From NCBI RefSeq assembly GCF_000224415.1, contig NZ_AFXQ01000010.1:1-64000 (forward strand): a DNA stretch of 64,000 nucleotides. The letters run 5' to 3'. The position numbers and the translations under genes are program-made. The notes under the pieces were generated by a model. That model was given only the letters and a program-made list of their open reading frames with translations. It was not told where the DNA came from and made no database searches. Shown here one piece after another: positions 9,769-18,334 of this stretch. Every line of letters starts with the position of its first letter. Position 1 is the stretch's first letter. This DNA comes from Citricoccus sp. CH26A. Its GTDB lineage: Bacteria; Actinomycetota; Actinomycetes; Actinomycetales; Micrococcaceae.

Positions 9769-10179
9769 TCAGGACCGCACATCTGCCGAGCCGTGGACTG
9801 TGGTGAGCCCGGCTCCTGCCCAGGCCTCAAATCCACCGGTCATATGTGTGGCGCGGTGAAGACCCCTCTTCCGGAGCTCCGACGCTGCCAATTGGGATGA
9901 CTGTCCGTGTTCGCAGAACAAGACATATCGGCTGTCCCAGCTGTCCGCTTCGGGTATGCGGTGCTCCGACGTGGGGTCAAGGCGCAAGGACAGGAGCATC
10001 AAGTCGATCACGATGGCACCTGGGATGCCGGCGATCCCGGCGCTGTGTGCCTCCAGCCGGACATCGATGAGTAACGCCCCGTTCGCTTGCTCTGCCAGAG
10101 CCTGCTTCGGGGTCAATCCGTCTAGTTCACAATGGGCATTTCTGAGCGCGGCTTCAGAACCAACCTCTTTCACAGTCAC
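9769..10179 (-). CDS. Rhodanese-like protein, copy 1
   Basis: A 136-residue single-domain rhodanese. The active-site loop FCEHGQSS holds the expected catalytic Cys (about residue 96), and LIDVR and GGFEAWAGAG are typical of the fold. Such proteins carry persulfide sulfur, but the acceptor is unknown here. It is a close paralogue of the gene at 12661-13071: same length, same order of motifs (LAEQ, G.LLIDVR, GIPGA.VIDL, RYVLFC.HG, GGFEAW). Base composition is lower in GC than that copy and its neighbours, suggesting a different history or decay of constraint. Start ATG 10179. Confidence 0.8.
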   Translation of the reverse strand: MTVKEVGSEAALRNAHCELDGLTPKQALAEQANGALLIDVRLEAHSAGIAGIPGAIVIDLMLLSLRLDPTSEHRIPEADSWDSRYVLFCEHGQSSQLAASELRKRGLHRATHMTGGFEAWAGAGLTTVHGSADVRS

Positions 10180-10375
10180 AATCCAAGAATAGGCGCTGAA
10201 AATGTTGGCCTCTTATGGTGACGACCTTTCGAACGCTTTGAGGGGCGTGGCGTCACTCGACCTCGTCATAGCATCGTGACTGGCGCCGATCCTAGGTTTA
10301 GAAATGGTCTCACTCAACGGGTGATAAATCGGCTGTCGTCTTACGGAGAGGTCGGGGTGGGACAATGGGCCCATC

Positions 10376-11656
10376 ATGTCTTCTGTCAGCGACGCCATCA
10401 CCGACTTCCACACCCCGCCGGCCCTGCAGCCGGCGGGTATCACCGGGCCCACCGGTCCGGCTGGATCCGCCAAGTTAACCGGTCCTTCACTCCCCGCTGA
10501 GCGGGCCGCCGTCGTGGACCTGGCCGCGATCCGGCACAACGTGGCCCAGTTGCGATCCTGGGTCCAGCCCTCCGCATTGATGGCCGTGGTCAAGGCTGAC
10601 GGCTACGGGCACGGCGCGGTGCCCGTGGCCCGCGCAGCCGTGGAGGCCGGGGCCACCTGGCTCGGAGTGGCACACGTGTCCGAGGCGCTGAAACTGCGGG
10701 CCGCCGGGCTGAGCGCACCGACCCTGGCCTGGCTGCACACCCGGGACACCCCGTTCGGGCGGGCCATCGAGGAGAACATCGACCTCGGCATCTCCGGCTG
10801 GGAGCTGGAGCCGATCGCCCAGGCCGCGCAGCGCCTGGAACGCCCGGCGCGGGTACACCTCAAGGTGGACACCGGGCTGGGCCGTAACGGGGCGACCCTG
10901 GCGGACTGGCCGGGCGTGGTGGCCCGGGCCGCCGCGCTGCAGGAGGCCGGGGTGATCCGGGTGGTCGGGATCTTCTCGCACCTGGCCGTGGCCGACGAGG
11001 AGGACCGCGACGCCGAGACCGACGAACAGCTGGCCCTGTTCCACGGAGCGGTGGAGACGGCCAGGAACGCCGGGCTCGACGTGGACGTGCGGCACATCGC
11101 CAACACCCCGGGCATCCTGGTGCGCCCCGACGCCCACCTTGACCTGGTCCGCGCCGGCCTGGGGATCTACGGGCTCTCCCCGTTCAGCGACCGCCCCGCC
11201 GAGGAGTTCGGGCTCATCCCCGCCATGACGGTCACCACCTCGGTGGCGAACAACAAGGCCGTCGACGCCGGCCAGGGCGTCTCCTACGGGTACCGGTACC
11301 ACACCTCCGCTCCCACGCGGCTGGCCCTGGTGCCCCTGGGCTACGGGGACGGGGTGCCGCGGACGGCGATCGCCGCTCCCGTGTCCATCGGTGGCCAGCG
11401 GTACGAGGTGGCCGGGCGGATCGCCATGGACCAGTTCGTGGTGGACCTGCGCACGGAGGACGCCACCGTGGCGCCCATCGGAGCCCGGGTGGACCTGTTT
11501 GGCCCGGAGTCCGGGATCGCCGCCGACGAGTGGGCCGCGGCGGCCGGGACCATCAACTACGAACTCGTCACCCGCATCGGTGCCCGGGTCCCGAGGATCC
11601 ACGTGGACACGGATCCGGGCGTGGGCACCGGGATCCCCACGGGGGAGAGTCGGTGA
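10376..11656 (+). CDS. alr: Alanine racemase
   Basis: PLP-dependent enzyme converting L- to D-alanine for peptidoglycan. The PLP lysine lies in VVKADGYGHG (Lys about residue 73) and the catalytic tyrosine region is GVSYGYRYH. The 426-residue protein has an extra proline/glycine-rich N-terminal stretch of about 43 residues before the conserved ERAAVVDLAAIRHN start, so a later start is possible, but no better one is obvious. Its TGA overlaps the GTG of tsaE (GTGA), indicating translational coupling; alr-tsaE adjacency is common in actinobacteria. Confidence 0.94.
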   Translation: MSSVSDAITDFHTPPALQPAGITGPTGPAGSAKLTGPSLPAERAAVVDLAAIRHNVAQLRSWVQPSALMAVVKADGYGHGAVPVARAAVEAGATWLGVAHVSEALKLRAAGLSAPTLAWLHTRDTPFGRAIEENIDLGISGWELEPIAQAAQRLERPARVHLKVDTGLGRNGATLADWPGVVARAAALQEAGVIRVVGIFSHLAVADEEDRDAETDEQLALFHGAVETARNAGLDVDVRHIANTPGILVRPDAHLDLVRAGLGIYGLSPFSDRPAEEFGLIPAMTVTTSVANNKAVDAGQGVSYGYRYHTSAPTRLALVPLGYGDGVPRTAIAAPVSIGGQRYEVAGRIAMDQFVVDLRTEDATVAPIGARVDLFGPESGIAADEWAAAAGTINYELVTRIGARVPRIHVDTDPGVGTGIPTGESR

Positions 11657-12261
11657 GGCCAGTCCATGTACCGGCACCGCACCCGGCGGCCCGGCTCGAG
11701 GTGCCGCTGGACGGAGCGGCGGCCACTCAGGCGTGGGCGGCGCGGCTGGCTGGCGAGCTGCGCGCCGGTGACGTGGTGATCCTGACCGGAGAGCTTGGGG
11801 CCGGCAAGACGACCTTCACCCAGGGCCTCGGGGTGGGACTCGGCGTACGGGAGGGCATCATCTCCCCGACCTTCGTGCTCTCCCGGATCCACCCGTCCCC
11901 CAGCGACGGGCCGGACCTCGTGCACGTGGATGCCTACCGGCTCGCATCCGCCGGGGAACTGTCCGACCTGGACCTGGACACGACCGTGGACCGCTCCGTG
12001 ACGGTCGTGGAGTGGGGGAGGGGACTGGCGGAGTCCTTGGCCGGCTGGCCGGATGACCCCGAGGCGTCCTGGCTGGACATCGAGCTGGTGCGCGCGACCG
12101 GTGGGGGAACGAGCGGTGGCGAAGGCGCCCGCGCCGACGCCGAGGCCGGCACCATCGTCACCGACTTCTCCGACGAGGACGGCGCCGGGCAGGACGAGGC
12201 GCGCACCGCCGTCGTCCTCGCCTACGGGCCCCGCTGGGTCTCTGCGGCACTCCCGAGCTGA
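11653..12261 (+). CDS. tsaE: tRNA t6A biosynthesis ATPase TsaE
   Basis: ATPase that works with TsaB and TsaD to make N6-threonylcarbamoyladenosine at position 37 of ANN-decoding tRNAs. The P-loop GELGAGKTT is at residues 46-54, followed by SPTFVLSR and the Walker-B-like HVDAYRL region. A hydrophilic Gly/Glu/Asp-rich segment (about residues 150-185) lengthens the C-terminus to 202 residues compared with about 150 in most bacteria. Start GTG 11653 overlaps the alr stop. The partner genes tsaB and tsaD are 3 kb and 39 kb downstream on the same strand. Confidence 0.9.
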   Translation: MRPVHVPAPHPAARLEVPLDGAAATQAWAARLAGELRAGDVVILTGELGAGKTTFTQGLGVGLGVREGIISPTFVLSRIHPSPSDGPDLVHVDAYRLASAGELSDLDLDTTVDRSVTVVEWGRGLAESLAGWPDDPEASWLDIELVRATGGGTSGGEGARADAEAGTIVTDFSDEDGAGQDEARTAVVLAYGPRWVSAALPS

Positions 12262-12468
12262 ACCCTCGGTGGCGTCCCCGGCGGTGGACGTCCCACAGGA
12301 CATACAACGTCGTATGCAGTGGATGTTGAGCAGATCCCTAGCCCAGGATGGGCGGCGCTCGCTAGACTCACGCTCAGGTATCCGCCCGGCCATCCCCAAG
12401 AAACGCCGCGCTGGTTCCCGTCTCATACGCACGTGCGGATTTCCGCTTGACTCTCCGGAGGGGCCATC

Positions 12469-12612
12469 TTGAACAACTCTCAGAGCCGTACCCACTATCG
12501 GACCGTCTACGGATCTAACCCCAAGCGCCTGGAGGCCGGGACAGCCGTCGGGATCGCCCTGGTGCTGCTGGTCCTGGCGGCGTTCTTTGTCTTCCTGATG
12601 TTCATGCAGTAA
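12469..12612 (+). CDS. 47-residue single-pass membrane peptide, unknown
   Basis: TTG-started frame of 47 codons preceded by CCGGAGGGG (12455-12463), a strong ribosome site at suitable distance. The product starts NNSQSRTHYRTVYGSNPK, is basic and polar for about 22 residues, and ends in a single hydrophobic helix of about 22 residues rich in Leu, Val, Ala and Phe, finishing FLMFMQ. This is the pattern of a small membrane protein with its N-terminus in the cytoplasm. I recognise no family. It sits alone between tsaE and the minus-strand rhodanese, with about 200 nt of upstream sequence. Confidence 0.55.
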   Translation: MNNSQSRTHYRTVYGSNPKRLEAGTAVGIALVLLVLAAFFVFLMFMQ

Positions 12613-12660
12613 TCCGGAGCACCCGCGCTGCCGCGGAGCATTCGCGGCGGGTCCAGTCGG

Positions 12661-13071
12661 TCACGTGCGGACGTCGAATTCGCTGTAGGTGACCGGCAGG
12701 CCGTCCTGCTGCCAGGCCTCGAAACCGCCGTCGATGTCCGTGGCGTGGTGCAGTCCCATCTGGCGCAGGTTCCACGCCGCCAAGGACGACGCGTAGCCGT
12801 GGCGGCAGAACAACACATAGCGGGTGTCCCAGCGGGTCGCCTCCGGGATCCGGTACGCGAAGCCGGGATCCAGCCGCCAGGGGAGCACCGTCAAGTCGAT
12901 CACGAGCGCGCCCGGGATGCCCGGGGCCTCGGCGCGATGGGTCTCGGTGCGCACGTCGATCAGCACCGCGCCCCGTTGCTGTTCCGCCAGGGCAGCCGTG
13001 GGGGAGAGGCGGTCCAGGCCGGCACGCACACGGCGCAGCAGGGCCATCGAACCGTTCGGGTCAGTCTCCAC
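12661..13071 (-). CDS. Rhodanese-like protein, copy 2
   Basis: A 136-residue single-domain rhodanese with the catalytic Cys in FCRHGYASS and the typical GALVIDLTVLPWRLDP and GGFEAWQQDG segments. It is the paralogue of 9769-10179 and, unlike that one, has the high GC content of the surrounding chromosome. The pair brackets the alr-tsaE block and the small membrane peptide. Function is probably sulfur transfer or persulfide sensing; no partner gene shows which. Start ATG 13071. Confidence 0.82.
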   Translation of the reverse strand: METDPNGSMALLRRVRAGLDRLSPTAALAEQQRGAVLIDVRTETHRAEAPGIPGALVIDLTVLPWRLDPGFAYRIPEATRWDTRYVLFCRHGYASSLAAWNLRQMGLHHATDIDGGFEAWQQDGLPVTYSEFDVRT

Positions 13072-13095
13072 ACCGCGATCCTAGGGGGTGGCGAC

Positions 13096-13995
13096 CTATC
13101 CGGGCCGGGACCGCACCCACCCGAGCTCGCTCAGGTGCTCGTGCACCAGGCGGGCGAGGGCCGCCTCGGCCGCGGGGTTCAGGTGCGCGCTGTCCCGGGA
13201 CAGTGAGGGCGGCTTGTTCCCGGTCGCCTGCTCCTGCCGGTCGGCCGGCGTCGGGCTGATGCCGGCGTACCCCCACACCTCCGGTGAGGTGAGGAAACCG
13301 CCCAGGTCGACGAACTGCCGGCCGAACTCGGCGCGGGCCGCCACGTTGTACGCGATGACCCCGTCCCGGAGCGCCGACCCGGAGCGCGGAGTGTGCGTGT
13401 TGACGAAGTGGCCCATCACCAGGACGTTGGTGCCGCCGTTCCAGGCCACCGCGTCCCGGGTCCACTGCAGCAGCGTGCCGACGTCCCGGGTCCCACCGGC
13501 CCCGTTGAGGTTGTTCTTGCCCAGGTTCAGCAGCAGGATGGCCCCGCGCTGCCCGTGGGTGGGCCGGAACGCCGCGTTCTGCGCCGGGTGGGACCCGAGG
13601 CGTTTCACCGTCTCCTCGGCGAGCTCACCGCTGTGGCCCCCGTTGTAGAAGGGCATGCCCCGGAACTCGGCGGCGAAGCGCGGTCCGGACAGCGCGATGG
13701 TGGAGGACCCGAACGCGTAGAGCCGCCCGTAGTCGAGGGCCACCGGGGTGCGCTGTCCGGTGTGCCGGTCGGTCACCGTCGCGTGGCCCCAGGCCGTGGA
13801 CTCCGCGGCGTAGCGCGCGGTTCCGGTCAGCGTGGTCCGCCCCGTCCCCGCCGGCTCGGGGGACACCGAGGTGAACCGGGCGTCGCCGGTCGCTGAGGGG
13901 GTGGCCTTCACCTGGGCGCCGGTGGAGATCACCAGGCCGGCCAGCAACGCCAGCGCGGCGCGACGGCCCAGGGTGTTCCCCGTGGGTCTGGCCAT
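13096..13995 (-). CDS. Secreted SGNH/GDSL-type hydrolase
   Basis: A 299-residue protein with an N-terminal signal sequence (RRAALALLAGLVIST after a basic start, possibly Tat-like RR). The middle holds FGSSTIALSG with a candidate nucleophile Ser near residue 96, LLLNLGKNNL with the family Asn, and near the C-terminus DSAHLNPAAE with the Asp and His of the catalytic set. These blocks in this order fit an SGNH esterase/lipase acting outside the cell. The substrate is unknown. It is followed at 24 nt by the rhodanese on the same strand but probably forms its own unit. Confidence 0.75.
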   Translation of the reverse strand: MARPTGNTLGRRAALALLAGLVISTGAQVKATPSATGDARFTSVSPEPAGTGRTTLTGTARYAAESTAWGHATVTDRHTGQRTPVALDYGRLYAFGSSTIALSGPRFAAEFRGMPFYNGGHSGELAEETVKRLGSHPAQNAAFRPTHGQRGAILLLNLGKNNLNGAGGTRDVGTLLQWTRDAVAWNGGTNVLVMGHFVNTHTPRSGSALRDGVIAYNVAARAEFGRQFVDLGGFLTSPEVWGYAGISPTPADRQEQATGNKPPSLSRDSAHLNPAAEAALARLVHEHLSELGWVRSRPG

Positions 13996-14150
13996 GGTCG
14001 CCCCTCCCGTCGCCGGTGCTGCTCACACCGTAAGGGGGCCGGTGGGGGAGGGAAACGTGGTCGTGTACTCGGGTGCCACTGGTGCTGATGGTGGTGCAGG
14101 GGCTGGTCGCGCAGTGAAGGCAGGCAGGCGCCGTGCTGGGGTGCAGCGGG

Positions 14151-15212
14151 TCAGATCCAGGATCCGGAGGGATTCAGCCAGTCCACGTAACGCTGGATGA
14201 CCGGCCAGGCGCCTTCGGAGTCGTTGGAGACGATGGTGACGGTGGTCCGGGTGGTCGGGTCGAAGCGGGTGCGCACCGAGACCCCGGGGTCGTAGCCCTC
14301 CAGGATCCAGCCGGGGCCGTCCTCGTCGAGCCAGAAGCCCATCCCGCAGCGCAGTCCCTCGTACTCGTCGTGGTGCCGGGGGCGGGTCATCTCCGCCAGA
14401 GCCCCACGGGAGACGATCCTGCCGTCCGCCAGGGCGCGCCAGAACCTGCTGAGGTCCTCGACCGTGGAGACCGCGCCGCCGTCGCCGTTGCCGCGCACCG
14501 GCAGGTGCAGCACGTTGGTGCGCACCGAGTCGCACCGCAGGTACCCGGTGGCGGTGCCCGCGGCGGGCTCGTCCAGCCGGGGATACCCGGTGGCGCCCAT
14601 GCCCGCAGGGGCGAGCACCCGCTCGGTGACCAGCTCGTGGAAGCTCCGGCCGCAGGCGCGCTCCGCGGCCAGGGCCAGGACGATGTACCCGCCGTTGTTG
14701 TAGGCGAACCGTTCCCCGGGCCGGGAGACCTGCGGGCAGTGCAGCACCTGCAGGAACCCCTCGGTCTCGGCCAGCGTGTGCGTGGGGACGGGCAGCACGT
14801 AGTCGGTGACCTCCCAGTCGGCCGACTCGTCCAGGTAGTCGCCGAGGCCCGAGGTGTGGCCGAGCAGGTGCTCCAGGGTCACGTCATCGTCGATCCCCGG
14901 CAGGTCCAGGCCGAGCATGGGCCGCACCCTCGAGGTCCGGGACAGGGAGCCGTCCTCGATGAGGGACATGATGACCAGGGCCGTGAACGCCTTGGACACG
15001 CTCGCCACCCCGAACCGGGTTTCGGGCGTGTTCGGGATGCGCAGCACACGCTCGGCCAGCCCGTACCCGCGGGACAGCACGGGGGAGCCGTCCACGTCGA
15101 TGGAGATGGCGCCGGAGAAGTTGTGGCGCAGGGCCGCCTCGTCCAGGACCGAGGCGAGTTCCGTCAGGTCCTCGGCAGGCGTCGAGGAACCCGGAGGGGG
15201 AGGGGTTGTCAC
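14151..15212 (-). CDS. Serine beta-lactamase-fold hydrolase (class C/PBP-like esterase)
   Basis: A 353-residue protein of the Beta-lactamase family PF00144. SVSK at residues 71-74 supplies the SxxK nucleophile and lysine, and FAYNNGGY near residue 162 gives the YxN motif. The C-terminal part contains GCGMGF-like and DPTTRTTV segments usual in these enzymes. No signal peptide is visible, so the protein is probably cytoplasmic. Members are esterases, D-aminopeptidases or transpeptidase relatives; the substrate cannot be assigned. It lies divergent from tsaB with about 110 nt between. Confidence 0.8.
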   Translation of the reverse strand: MTTPPPPGSSTPAEDLTELASVLDEAALRHNFSGAISIDVDGSPVLSRGYGLAERVLRIPNTPETRFGVASVSKAFTALVIMSLIEDGSLSRTSRVRPMLGLDLPGIDDDVTLEHLLGHTSGLGDYLDESADWEVTDYVLPVPTHTLAETEGFLQVLHCPQVSRPGERFAYNNGGYIVLALAAERACGRSFHELVTERVLAPAGMGATGYPRLDEPAAGTATGYLRCDSVRTNVLHLPVRGNGDGGAVSTVEDLSRFWRALADGRIVSRGALAEMTRPRHHDEYEGLRCGMGFWLDEDGPGWILEGYDPGVSVRTRFDPTTRTTVTIVSNDSEGAWPVIQRYVDWLNPSGSWI

Positions 15213-15308
15213 ATGCTCAATCTAGTGCACGGGGGTGGTGCCGGGGAGGATGAGCCGCTGGTGGCGTGGGGTTTTCGCGGGCCCGCGCTGACGGGTGCGG
15301 ACGCTCCG

Positions 15309-15324
15309 TAGACTGGACCCCGTG
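15309..15324 (+). promoter_or_regulatory. Leaderless-type -10 element of tsaB
   Basis: TAGACT at 15309-15314 lies 7 nt before a GTG at 15322. The same arrangement precedes tsaD and rimI, supporting 15322 as the true start of tsaB even though it is one base out of frame in this sequence. Confidence 0.45.
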
Positions 15325-16013
15325 ACCTCCGACCCCGCCCCCTGCTCGCGATCGATGCCTCCGCGAACGCCAGCGCCGCCGTCGTGCTCTCCGGCGAGGT
15401 CCTCGCCCGCTTCTCCACCACCCAGACCAACACCCACGCCGAGGTGCTCGCGCCCGCCGTGCAGCAGGTCATGCGGGAGGCGAACGTGGCCGCGGCGGAC
15501 CTCGGGGCCGTGGTGGCCGGCGTCGGGCCCGGGCCGTTCACCGGCCTGCGCGCCGGGCTGGTGACCGCCCGCTCGCTCGCCTTCGCGTGGGGGCTGGACG
15601 TGCACGGGGTGATGAGCCTGGACGCGATCGCCCACCCCGCCGCCGAGGACGCCTGGCGCCGCGGCGTCGACGAGTTCGTGGTCGCCACCGACGCCCGCCG
15701 CCGCGAGGTCTACTGGGCGCACTACTCCCACGTGGGCGGGCAGTTCCAGCGCCTGCACGGGCCCTTCGTCACCGCCCCGGCCGACGTCACCCCGCTGCCG
15801 GTGTACGGGGCCGGTGCCGGACTGTACCCTGACGTGCTGTTCTCGGTCCCGGAGTTCCGCACCACCGTCCCGGACGCCGGTGCCCTGGGCTTGGTCGGCG
15901 AGCTCTCCCTGCGCCGGGGCCGGGGCCTGCTGCCCGTGCAACCGCTGTACCTGCGCGAGTCCGACGCCAAGGTCCCCGGGCCGCGCAAGAGGGCGGGCAC
16001 GGGGGAGCGCTGA
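15322..16013 (+). CDS. tsaB: tRNA t6A biosynthesis scaffold protein TsaB (apparent 1-nt frame break near the start)
   Basis: TsaB is the inactive ASKHA-fold partner that binds TsaD and TsaE to make t6A37 on tRNA. The body reads without a break from 15342: LLAIDASANASAAVVL is the family N-terminus, followed by TQTNTHAE and GVGPGPFTGLRAGL. In this frame there is a stop at 15309 and the first usual start codon is GTG 15384, which would cut off the conserved first strand. GTG 15322, with a -10 element 7 nt upstream, would join the frame if one more C were present in the run of five C at 15338-15342. So either a sequencing or assembly error or a recent frameshift is likely. About 230 residues if repaired, a usual length. 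Confidence 0.8.
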
Positions 16014-16023
16014 GGTCTCGAGA

Positions 16024-16088
16024 GAGTCACGAGCACGATGGACGGTGGTTCCCGCGGCGTGTCTCACCGTGCATCGTGATCGTAATGA
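16024..16088 (+). repeat. 65-bp palindromic repeat, copy A
   Basis: First of seven copies of an exactly 65-bp inverted repeat: outer arm GAGTCACGAGCACG, inner arm ACGGTG, loop with GCGGCGTGTCTC, then CACCGT and CGTGATCGTAAT. This copy has the most mismatches between outer arms. It lies between the convergent tsaB and ABM-like genes. Confidence 0.85.
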
Positions 16089-16101
16089 CGGCGGTTCCTG
16101 A

Positions 16102-16398
16102 CTAGAGTTCGCGCTCGTCCACGACGTCGTAGTCGCGGAACGTGATCTCCCCGTCGACGAGCTCGCGCATCCTCCCCGCGAACTCCGTGGTCTCCGGAAG
16201 CTGCGAGTTCTCCATGGCCGACTCGTAGGAGTCGAAGAAGACGACCTCGCAATAGCGGTCCGGGTTGTCGCGGTGCTTCATCCACACGGCCCGGCGAGCC
16301 GTGCGTTTCCCCTCCGTGGCCCGCTCCCACTCGGCGAGGACCTCGGCCACCTCCTCGGCCCGGGTGGTGGTGTATTCGATCAGCTGGACGAACGTCAT
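16102..16398 (-). CDS. Small dimeric alpha/beta-barrel (ABM-like) protein
   Basis: A 98-residue protein starting [11 protein letters not shown], with a pattern of short strands and helices ([36 protein letters not shown]) typical of ferredoxin-like antibiotic biosynthesis monooxygenase-type folds. Such proteins often bind small molecules or act as cofactor-free oxygenases or isomerases; no catalytic residue assignment is possible. Start ATG 16398 was chosen over an upstream in-frame ATG because AAGGAGAG lies 7 nt before it. Confidence 0.65.
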   Translation of the reverse strand: MTFVQLIEYTTTRAEEVAEVLAEWERATEGKRTARRAVWMKHRDNPDRYCEVVFFDSYESAMENSQLPETTEFAGRMRELVDGEITFRDYDVVDEREL

Positions 16399-16504
16399 GA
16401 CGCACTCTCCTTGTACGCGATCCCCTGGATTCAACGGTAGGCCTGGCGGAGAGGGGTGTGAATATCGCACGCACCCCGGACTGGAGCAGTGTGATCTACT
16501 CGGG

Positions 16505-17419
16505 ATGATGACAGCTGATCAGACCGATGGAGACCTCGACGCGTCATCGCCCGCGTCGGCGGAAGCGCTCCCGCACCCGCTGACGGGACAGCGCTTCGCC
16601 TCCCCCGTGCCGCCGGGCACCGGTTGGCCCGAGGATCCCGCCCTGCCCACGACGCCGGCCGCGGCCTCGGCCGACCAGGTCCGGGACCTGGCGGGGTCGG
16701 CGTCCTCGCTGGCCGAGGTCGACGCACGGGTCAGCGTGTGCCGGGCCTGTCCGCGGCTGATCCAGTGGCGCGAGACCGTAGCCGTGGAGAAGCGGCGGGC
16801 GTTCGCCGACCAGCCGTACTGGGGCCGGCCCGTGCCCTCCTATGGGGACGAGTCCGCGCGGGTCCTCGTGGTCGGGCTCGCTCCCGCCGCCCACGGCGGC
16901 AACCGCACCGGGCGGATGTTCACCGGAGACCGCTCGGGGGACTGGCTGTTCGCCGCGCTGCACCGGGCCGGGTATGCCGAGCGCCCGACGTCCGCGATGG
17001 CCGGCGACGGCCAGCGCCTCAGCGGGCTGCGCATGGTGGCCCCCGTGCACTGCGCCCCACCGGACAACAAGCCCACCCCGGCCGAGCGGGCCGCCTGCGG
17101 GCACTGGCTGGACCGGGAACTGCAGTTGCTGACCACGGTGGAATCGATCCTGGTGCTGGGCTCGATCGGCTGGCAGTCCCTCCATGCCGCCGCCGCCCGG
17201 ATCGGCTGGGGCATGCCGCGGCCGCGGACGAAGTTCGGCCACGGGGTGCAGACGGTGTTCACCGTGCCGGGTGATGCTGGCGGCGGGAGCAGTGACGGTG
17301 GCGGAACCGCGGGGGAGCGGCGGGTCCGCGTGGTCGGCTGCTACCACGTCTCCCAGCAGAACACCTTCACCGGACGGCTCACCGAGGCGATGCTGGATGA
17401 GGTCATCCGTCTGCTGTGA
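16505..17419 (+). CDS. Uracil-DNA glycosylase, family 5 (UdgB)
   Basis: Removes uracil, and in this family also hypoxanthine or xanthine, from DNA as the first step of base excision repair. In the 304-residue protein [13 protein letters not shown] (about residues 78-90) supplies iron-sulfur ligand cysteines and the characteristic motif [20 protein letters not shown] follows near 120; [17 protein letters not shown] near the C-terminus matches the second active-site motif. Two ATG codons in tandem at 16505 and 16508 are candidate starts; an in-frame upstream ATG at 16265 lies inside the neighbouring gene and is rejected. About 45 extra N-terminal residues are low-complexity. Confidence 0.88.
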   Translation: MMTADQTDGDLDASSPASAEALPHPLTGQRFASPVPPGTGWPEDPALPTTPAAASADQVRDLAGSASSLAEVDARVSVCRACPRLIQWRETVAVEKRRAFADQPYWGRPVPSYGDESARVLVVGLAPAAHGGNRTGRMFTGDRSGDWLFAALHRAGYAERPTSAMAGDGQRLSGLRMVAPVHCAPPDNKPTPAERAACGHWLDRELQLLTTVESILVLGSIGWQSLHAAAARIGWGMPRPRTKFGHGVQTVFTVPGDAGGGSSDGGGTAGERRVRVVGCYHVSQQNTFTGRLTEAMLDEVIRLL

Positions 17420-17571
17420 CGGACCTGACATCTCGGGGTGCGCGCATCCGTTTCGTGACGGCCTAGTTTCCATTAGGAAGTTCAAACGTCTCCTGCTAAC
17501 GTGACTCCGGAAGCTGTCCTGACTTGGGTGGCTCTGCTTTATTGCTCCAGGACCCTTGGAGGGGGAACCAC

Positions 17572-18186
17572 ATGTCTATCGACCAGAACACGCCGAAGAC
17601 CACCAATCGTCCGAGCAAGCGCCGCGGATTCAAGCCCGGCCTCGTTGCTGCCGCTCTTGCCGGTGCTCTGCTGATCCCGGCCGCCGCGGTGACCATCGCC
17701 GCCGAGCCGTGGGCCGACGGGGCCGCCGTGGCCGCCAGCGCCAATGGCAAGAGCGAGAAGCGCCAGACGGCCGCCGAGGCTGAGTCGGAGATGCGCGAGT
17801 GCCGCGACGAGACCAATGCCTACGGCAACGGTGAAGTCTCCCTGGCACTCGTCAAGAAGCTGGCGACCTGCCTCGAGCTGCTGGACAGCGCGGGTGACCC
17901 CGAGTCCCCGATCACGGTGAAGGAGGCCCAGAAGCTCATCAAGCAGGGCCTGCAGGCTTTCGAGACCGCCGGATTCAAGCGTGAGCAGATCCCGGGTATC
18001 CTCTCCATGCTGAGCGAGTCGCGAATGGTGGAGACCATCGCCGGTGAGCGTGCCAACGATCTGATCGGCCTGATGGCTGGCTCCCAGATCATCGAGGACT
18101 ACGCCAACCGTGAGATCCAGGGCAACGAGGCATCCAAGAAGATTGCCGAACTCCTCGTGACCATTGACAAGGCAGGTCAGAAGTAA
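17572..18186 (+). CDS. Secreted protein of unknown function
   Basis: A 204-residue protein. The start has RPSKRRGFKPGLVAAALAGALL followed by an Ala-rich h-region and an AxA-like cleavage region, so it is probably exported. The mature part is helical and hydrophilic with two Cys (MRECRDE and LATCLEL) that could form a disulfide, and ends TIDKAGQK. ATG 17572 has the strong site TTGGAGGGGG 7 nt upstream. A strong hairpin follows the stop. I recognise no family; monocistronic. Confidence 0.7.
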   Translation: MSIDQNTPKTTNRPSKRRGFKPGLVAAALAGALLIPAAAVTIAAEPWADGAAVAASANGKSEKRQTAAEAESEMRECRDETNAYGNGEVSLALVKKLATCLELLDSAGDPESPITVKEAQKLIKQGLQAFETAGFKREQIPGILSMLSESRMVETIAGERANDLIGLMAGSQIIEDYANREIQGNEASKKIAELLVTIDKAGQK

Positions 18187-18230
18187 CTTCTCCCGATGAC
18201 GCCCTGACCGGCGTCACCTGCGAGGACTTC

Positions 18231-18273
18231 GATCGCCCGGTTCCGGTGGCACTGCCACCGGGGCCGGGCGATC
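18231..18273 (+). terminator. 21-bp near-perfect hairpin after the secreted protein gene
   Basis: GATCGCCCGG and CCGGGCGATC form the ends of a 43-nt inverted repeat with only two G-U type pairs and a one-base centre. It begins 45 nt after the stop at 18186. There is no T-run, as is usual for actinobacterial terminators. Confidence 0.7.
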
Positions 18274-18334
18274 TGTGTTCGTCCGGGCTACCATGGCCAG
18301 CACCCGACGTCGTCGTCACGGAAGGAGCAGCACC

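Noticed and set aside
16265-16504. N-terminal extension of the uracil-DNA glycosylase
   Set aside because: This part overlaps the minus-strand ABM-like gene and its promoter and has no glycosylase features; ATG 16505 fits better.
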